Below are positions 13,665-15,724 of a DNA stretch of 15,724 bases, one piece after another. The stretch comes from Limisphaerales bacterium (lineage in GTDB: Bacteria; Verrucomicrobiota; Verrucomicrobiia; Limisphaerales; UBA11358), in NCBI GenBank assembly GCA_027451565.1, contig DAIDJC010000011.1:1-15724 (forward strand). Direction: 5' to 3'. The position numbers were made by a program, and so were the translations under genes. Numbering within the stretch: the first letter of the stretch is position 1; the number at the start of each line of letters is the position of its first letter. The notes under the pieces were generated by a model that was not told where the DNA came from, did not search any database, and worked only from the letters and a program-made list of their open reading frames with translations.

Positions 13665-14573
13665 TCATGATTCGAACAGGGCCTGAGCGAATGATTGCGG
13701 GTCGAATGGGTGCAAATCATCCGGCTGTTCGCCCAGTCCGATGAATTTGATGGGCAGGCCCAGTTCTTTCTGGATTGCAACGACCATGCCTCCCTTGCTG
13801 GTGCCGTCCAGCTTGGTAACCACCAAGCCGGTGAGGGGTACGGTGCGGTGAAACTCCCTGGCTTGGGTCAGGGCGTTCATCCCTGTGCTGCCATCCAGCA
13901 CCAAAAGCACTTCATGCGGCGCTCCTGGCAATTGGCGGCCCATCACCCGGTGGAGTTTTTGCAGTTCCTGCATGAGGTTATGCTTGGTATGCAGGCGCCC
14001 GGCCGTGTCCACGAACAGGTAATCCACCTTGCGAGACAGGGCCGCAGTGATGGCGTCATGCGCCACGGCGGCAGCATCGGCGCCGTATGCCCCAGCCACC
14101 ACCTCCACATTCAGGCGAGTTCCCCAGAGTTTTAATTGTTCAATGGCCGCCGCGCGGAAAGTGTCACATGCTGCCAGCATCGCCTTTTGCTGGCGCGCTT
14201 GGACATGACGCGCCAGCTTGGCGCTTGTGGTGGTTTTACCGGTCCCGTTGACCCCCACCATGGAGACCACGGTCAGACCCTCCACTCTTTTCAAGGCATT
14301 TGAGGGTCCGGCCAGGCTGGCAACAATTTCCCCGCGCGCTATCGAGAGAAAATCCTTTGTTTCGGGCCCCTGTGATTCATAACTTTTTTTCACTGCCTGG
14401 ATGATCTGGCTGGTCATGGGCAGGCCCAGGTCGGCGCCCAAGAGCGCTGCCTCCAAATCTTCGATGGAATCGGCTGTCAACCGGGGGGACCGGGTGACAA
14501 TCCGTTTGATTTCGGAAACCAGCTTGTCATGCGTCCGGGCCAGGCCGGCCTTGAATTTGGCAAAAAGTCCCAT
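13665..14573 (-). CDS. ftsY: signal recognition particle receptor FtsY
   Basis: FtsY is the SRP receptor GTPase that docks ribosome–SRP complexes at the membrane for co-translational insertion of membrane proteins. The 302 residues comprise a short N domain (1-85) and a G domain with GVNGTGKT (107-114), DTFRAAAIEQL (137-147), DTAGR (189-193), TKLDG (253-257) and the closing GLGEQPDDLHPF. There is no long acidic A domain of the E. coli kind; membrane contact would use the N-terminal MGLFAKFKAGL helix. ATG 14573 is preferred because that helix matches typical starts; a TTG at 14585 would add only four residues. No Shine-Dalgarno sequence is seen. It lies 61 bp after the PHP gene and 3 bp before ribD. 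Confidence 0.96.
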   Translation of the reverse strand: MGLFAKFKAGLARTHDKLVSEIKRIVTRSPRLTADSIEDLEAALLGADLGLPMTSQIIQAVKKSYESQGPETKDFLSIARGEIVASLAGPSNALKRVEGLTVVSMVGVNGTGKTTTSAKLARHVQARQQKAMLAACDTFRAAAIEQLKLWGTRLNVEVVAGAYGADAAAVAHDAITAALSRKVDYLFVDTAGRLHTKHNLMQELQKLHRVMGRQLPGAPHEVLLVLDGSTGMNALTQAREFHRTVPLTGLVVTKLDGTSKGGMVVAIQKELGLPIKFIGLGEQPDDLHPFDPQSFAQALFES

Positions 14574-14634
14574 GGTATTGAACAAATGAGTGTTGTGGAA
14601 ATCCGGTTAAAAGAGAATGCGCTGGCGCCGGTTT

Positions 14635-15474
14635 TCAGGGAACCACGCGGTGGAACCGTTCTTTGAGCCGGGCCTTCATGACTTCCACTTTTTCGTGAGG
14701 CAATCGCACCGACCCTATCAGGGGCCGGATTTTGCTATAGCCATGGCAATCGCTGCCCCCTGTGGCCACCAGACTGTAATGACTGGCCATTTCCATGTAG
14801 TGGGCTGCCTGGCTCTTCGAGTGCTTGGAGTGCAGGCATTCGATCCCGTCCAAGCCCGCCTCCACCATTGCCGGCACGATGTCATCAGTGCGATTGAGTC
14901 CTGGATGAGCCATCACCGCCAAACCGCCCGCCTCATGAATGAGCTTGATTGCTTCGCTGGCAGACATTTTGGATTTAGGAACCCAGGCTGGGCGCCCTTT
15001 TTTTAGAAACCGCTCGAAGGCTTCGTCCAGATTGCGCACCAGGCGCGCCTTGACCATCGCACGGGCCACATGGGGCCTCCCCGGAGACCGGCAATTGGCA
15101 AGCTCGAAAACCATCTGCGTCTCCAGGGGCACCCCCAGGGCATTGATACGAGACACCATTTCGTGAATGCGTTGGGTGCGGACCTCCTGGAAATGACCGA
15201 TTTCTCGCAGGAACCCCGCATGGTTTGTGTCCAGAAAATATCCCAGAAGATGCACTTCTGTTTCACCCTGCTCCGCCGTCAGTTCAGTTCCTGGAATGAA
15301 TTCCATCCCCACGTCGGCACATGCAGCGGCAGCGCGCGCGCAACCCTCCACCGAATCATGGTCAGTCAGGGCAATGCAGCACAACCCGTTTTTTTGAGCC
15401 TCCAAAACCAGTTGCTCCGGCGAAAAAGTTCCGTCAGAGAAGTGGGTGTGAAGATGAAGGTCGGCAAATTTCAT
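14635..15474 (-). CDS. PHP-domain phosphoesterase (RNase AM/YciV/TrpH-like)
   Basis: This 279-residue protein belongs to the polymerase-and-histidinol-phosphatase fold. Trinuclear metal-site residues are visible: His7 and His9 (DLHLHTHFSDG), Asp14, His39 (LTDHD), Glu64 (GTELTA), His75 (EVHLLGY), His190 (MAHPG), Asp242 and His244 (GSDCHG). This set and the length match the YciV/TrpH branch, whose studied members remove 5' nucleotides from RNA ends or hydrolyse 3',5'-nucleotide bisphosphates. Which substrate applies here cannot be told. The ATG overlaps the nusB stop as ATGA (15471-15474), indicating translational coupling. ftsY follows after 61 bp. Confidence 0.9.
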   Translation of the reverse strand: MKFADLHLHTHFSDGTFSPEQLVLEAQKNGLCCIALTDHDSVEGCARAAAACADVGMEFIPGTELTAEQGETEVHLLGYFLDTNHAGFLREIGHFQEVRTQRIHEMVSRINALGVPLETQMVFELANCRSPGRPHVARAMVKARLVRNLDEAFERFLKKGRPAWVPKSKMSASEAIKLIHEAGGLAVMAHPGLNRTDDIVPAMVEAGLDGIECLHSKHSKSQAAHYMEMASHYSLVATGGSDCHGYSKIRPLIGSVRLPHEKVEVMKARLKERFHRVVP

Positions 15475-15724
15475 GGTGCCATGCGGGCGGGACGCAGGAT
15501 TTCCCCCCGCACCTTGTCCAGGATGCCATTGACAAACTTGCCGCTGTCCTGGGTGGAAAATTTTTTGGCTATGTCCACCGCCTCATTGATGCTCACCACA
15601 GGCGGGATATCCTCCCGGTAAAGCATTTCATAAATGGCCAGTCGCATGATGTTGCGGTCCACTGCAGCGATCCGGTTGAAGTCCCAGTTGCGCGTGTGGT
15701 TTTTGATGCGTTCATCAATGGTTT
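15471..15724 (-). CDS. nusB: transcription antitermination factor NusB, 5' end cut by window edge
   Basis: NusB with S10 (NusE) binds boxA RNA in rRNA leaders and supports antitermination. Only the C-terminal part of about 83 residues is present; the frame is open to the window edge. The visible segment is characteristic: NWDFNRIAAVDRNIMRLAIY, then a VSINEAVDIAKKF helix and the closing SGKFVNGILDKVR. The GTG at 15662 is the valine of the AAVDRN motif, not a start. The last bases overlap the PHP gene in an ATGA. In related genomes the gene upstream is often ribH, which would fit the ribD and ribE genes downstream, but it is outside the window. Confidence 0.93.
   Translation of the reverse strand, partial: TIDERIKNHTRNWDFNRIAAVDRNIMRLAIYEMLYREDIPPVVSINEAVDIAKKFSTQDSGKFVNGILDKVRGEILRPARMAP

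Noticed and set aside
14574..14585. TTG start for ftsY
   Set aside because: ATG 14573 gives the expected MGLFAKFKAGL amphipathic start; the four extra residues have no support.
15660..15662. GTG as the nusB start codon
   Set aside because: The frame continues upstream to the window edge with clear NusB sequence; this is the valine of the AAVDRN motif.
1..15724. Mobile elements, CRISPR arrays, tRNA or rRNA genes, defence or secretion clusters
   Set aside because: No transposase, integrase, repeat-spacer pattern, cloverleaf or rRNA-like stretch was seen; nearly all sequence is explained by housekeeping genes.

Overview
The window looks like a chromosomal housekeeping segment from a Gram-negative bacterium, most likely Verrucomicrobiota (Limisphaerales/Pedosphaera-like). 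This is inferred from three things: a membrane protein with the N-terminal double-CxxC start MSEFKYACPVCAQHIRCD, a type I recall from that phylum; a nusB–PHP–ftsY–ribD–ribE gene order; and a moderately GC-rich composition in which many genes lack a Shine-Dalgarno sequence. No database search was possible, so the taxonomy is an inference. I see no mobile element, CRISPR array, rRNA or tRNA.

Left part, + strand (1-4799): the 3' portion of miaA (its P-loop is cut by the window edge), hemL, a possible 43-codon ORF joined to both neighbours by ATGA overlaps, a small TPR protein, a 92-residue coiled-coil protein, and leuC of the homoaconitase-like type without an adjacent leuD. Positions 4800-5099 hold no convincing gene, only one short ORF with a Shine-Dalgarno-like sequence.

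Middle part, - strand (8606 down to 5100): a zinc-ribbon single-pass membrane protein, then cinA, then a receiver-first histidine kinase. These diverge from argH (+, 8776-10266). The 169-bp divergent control region is rich in TTGCC/GGCAA half-sites and consecutive inverted repeats. argH meets the next - strand gene tail to tail with a 15-bp overlap.

Right part, - strand, read from 15724 down to 10252: nusB (5' end cut), a PHP-domain phosphoesterase, ftsY, ribD, ribE, an OlsB-like N-acyltransferase and a PlsC/OlsA-like O-acyltransferase. Spacing is tight: a 4-bp overlap, then gaps of about 61, 3, 11, 45 and 30 bp. This suggests one long transcription unit joining transcription antitermination, membrane-protein targeting, riboflavin synthesis and lipid acylation.

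Most of the window is ordinary metabolism. The least ordinary items are the OlsB/OlsA-like pair (a possible amino-acid-containing lipid pathway), the half-site and hairpin array between the zinc-ribbon gene and argH, the ATGA-linked small ORF after hemL, and -10-like hexamers lying directly against start codons of genes that lack ribosome binding sites (possible leaderless mRNAs). I did not find a clearly new multi-gene system such as a defence island or a secretion cluster.
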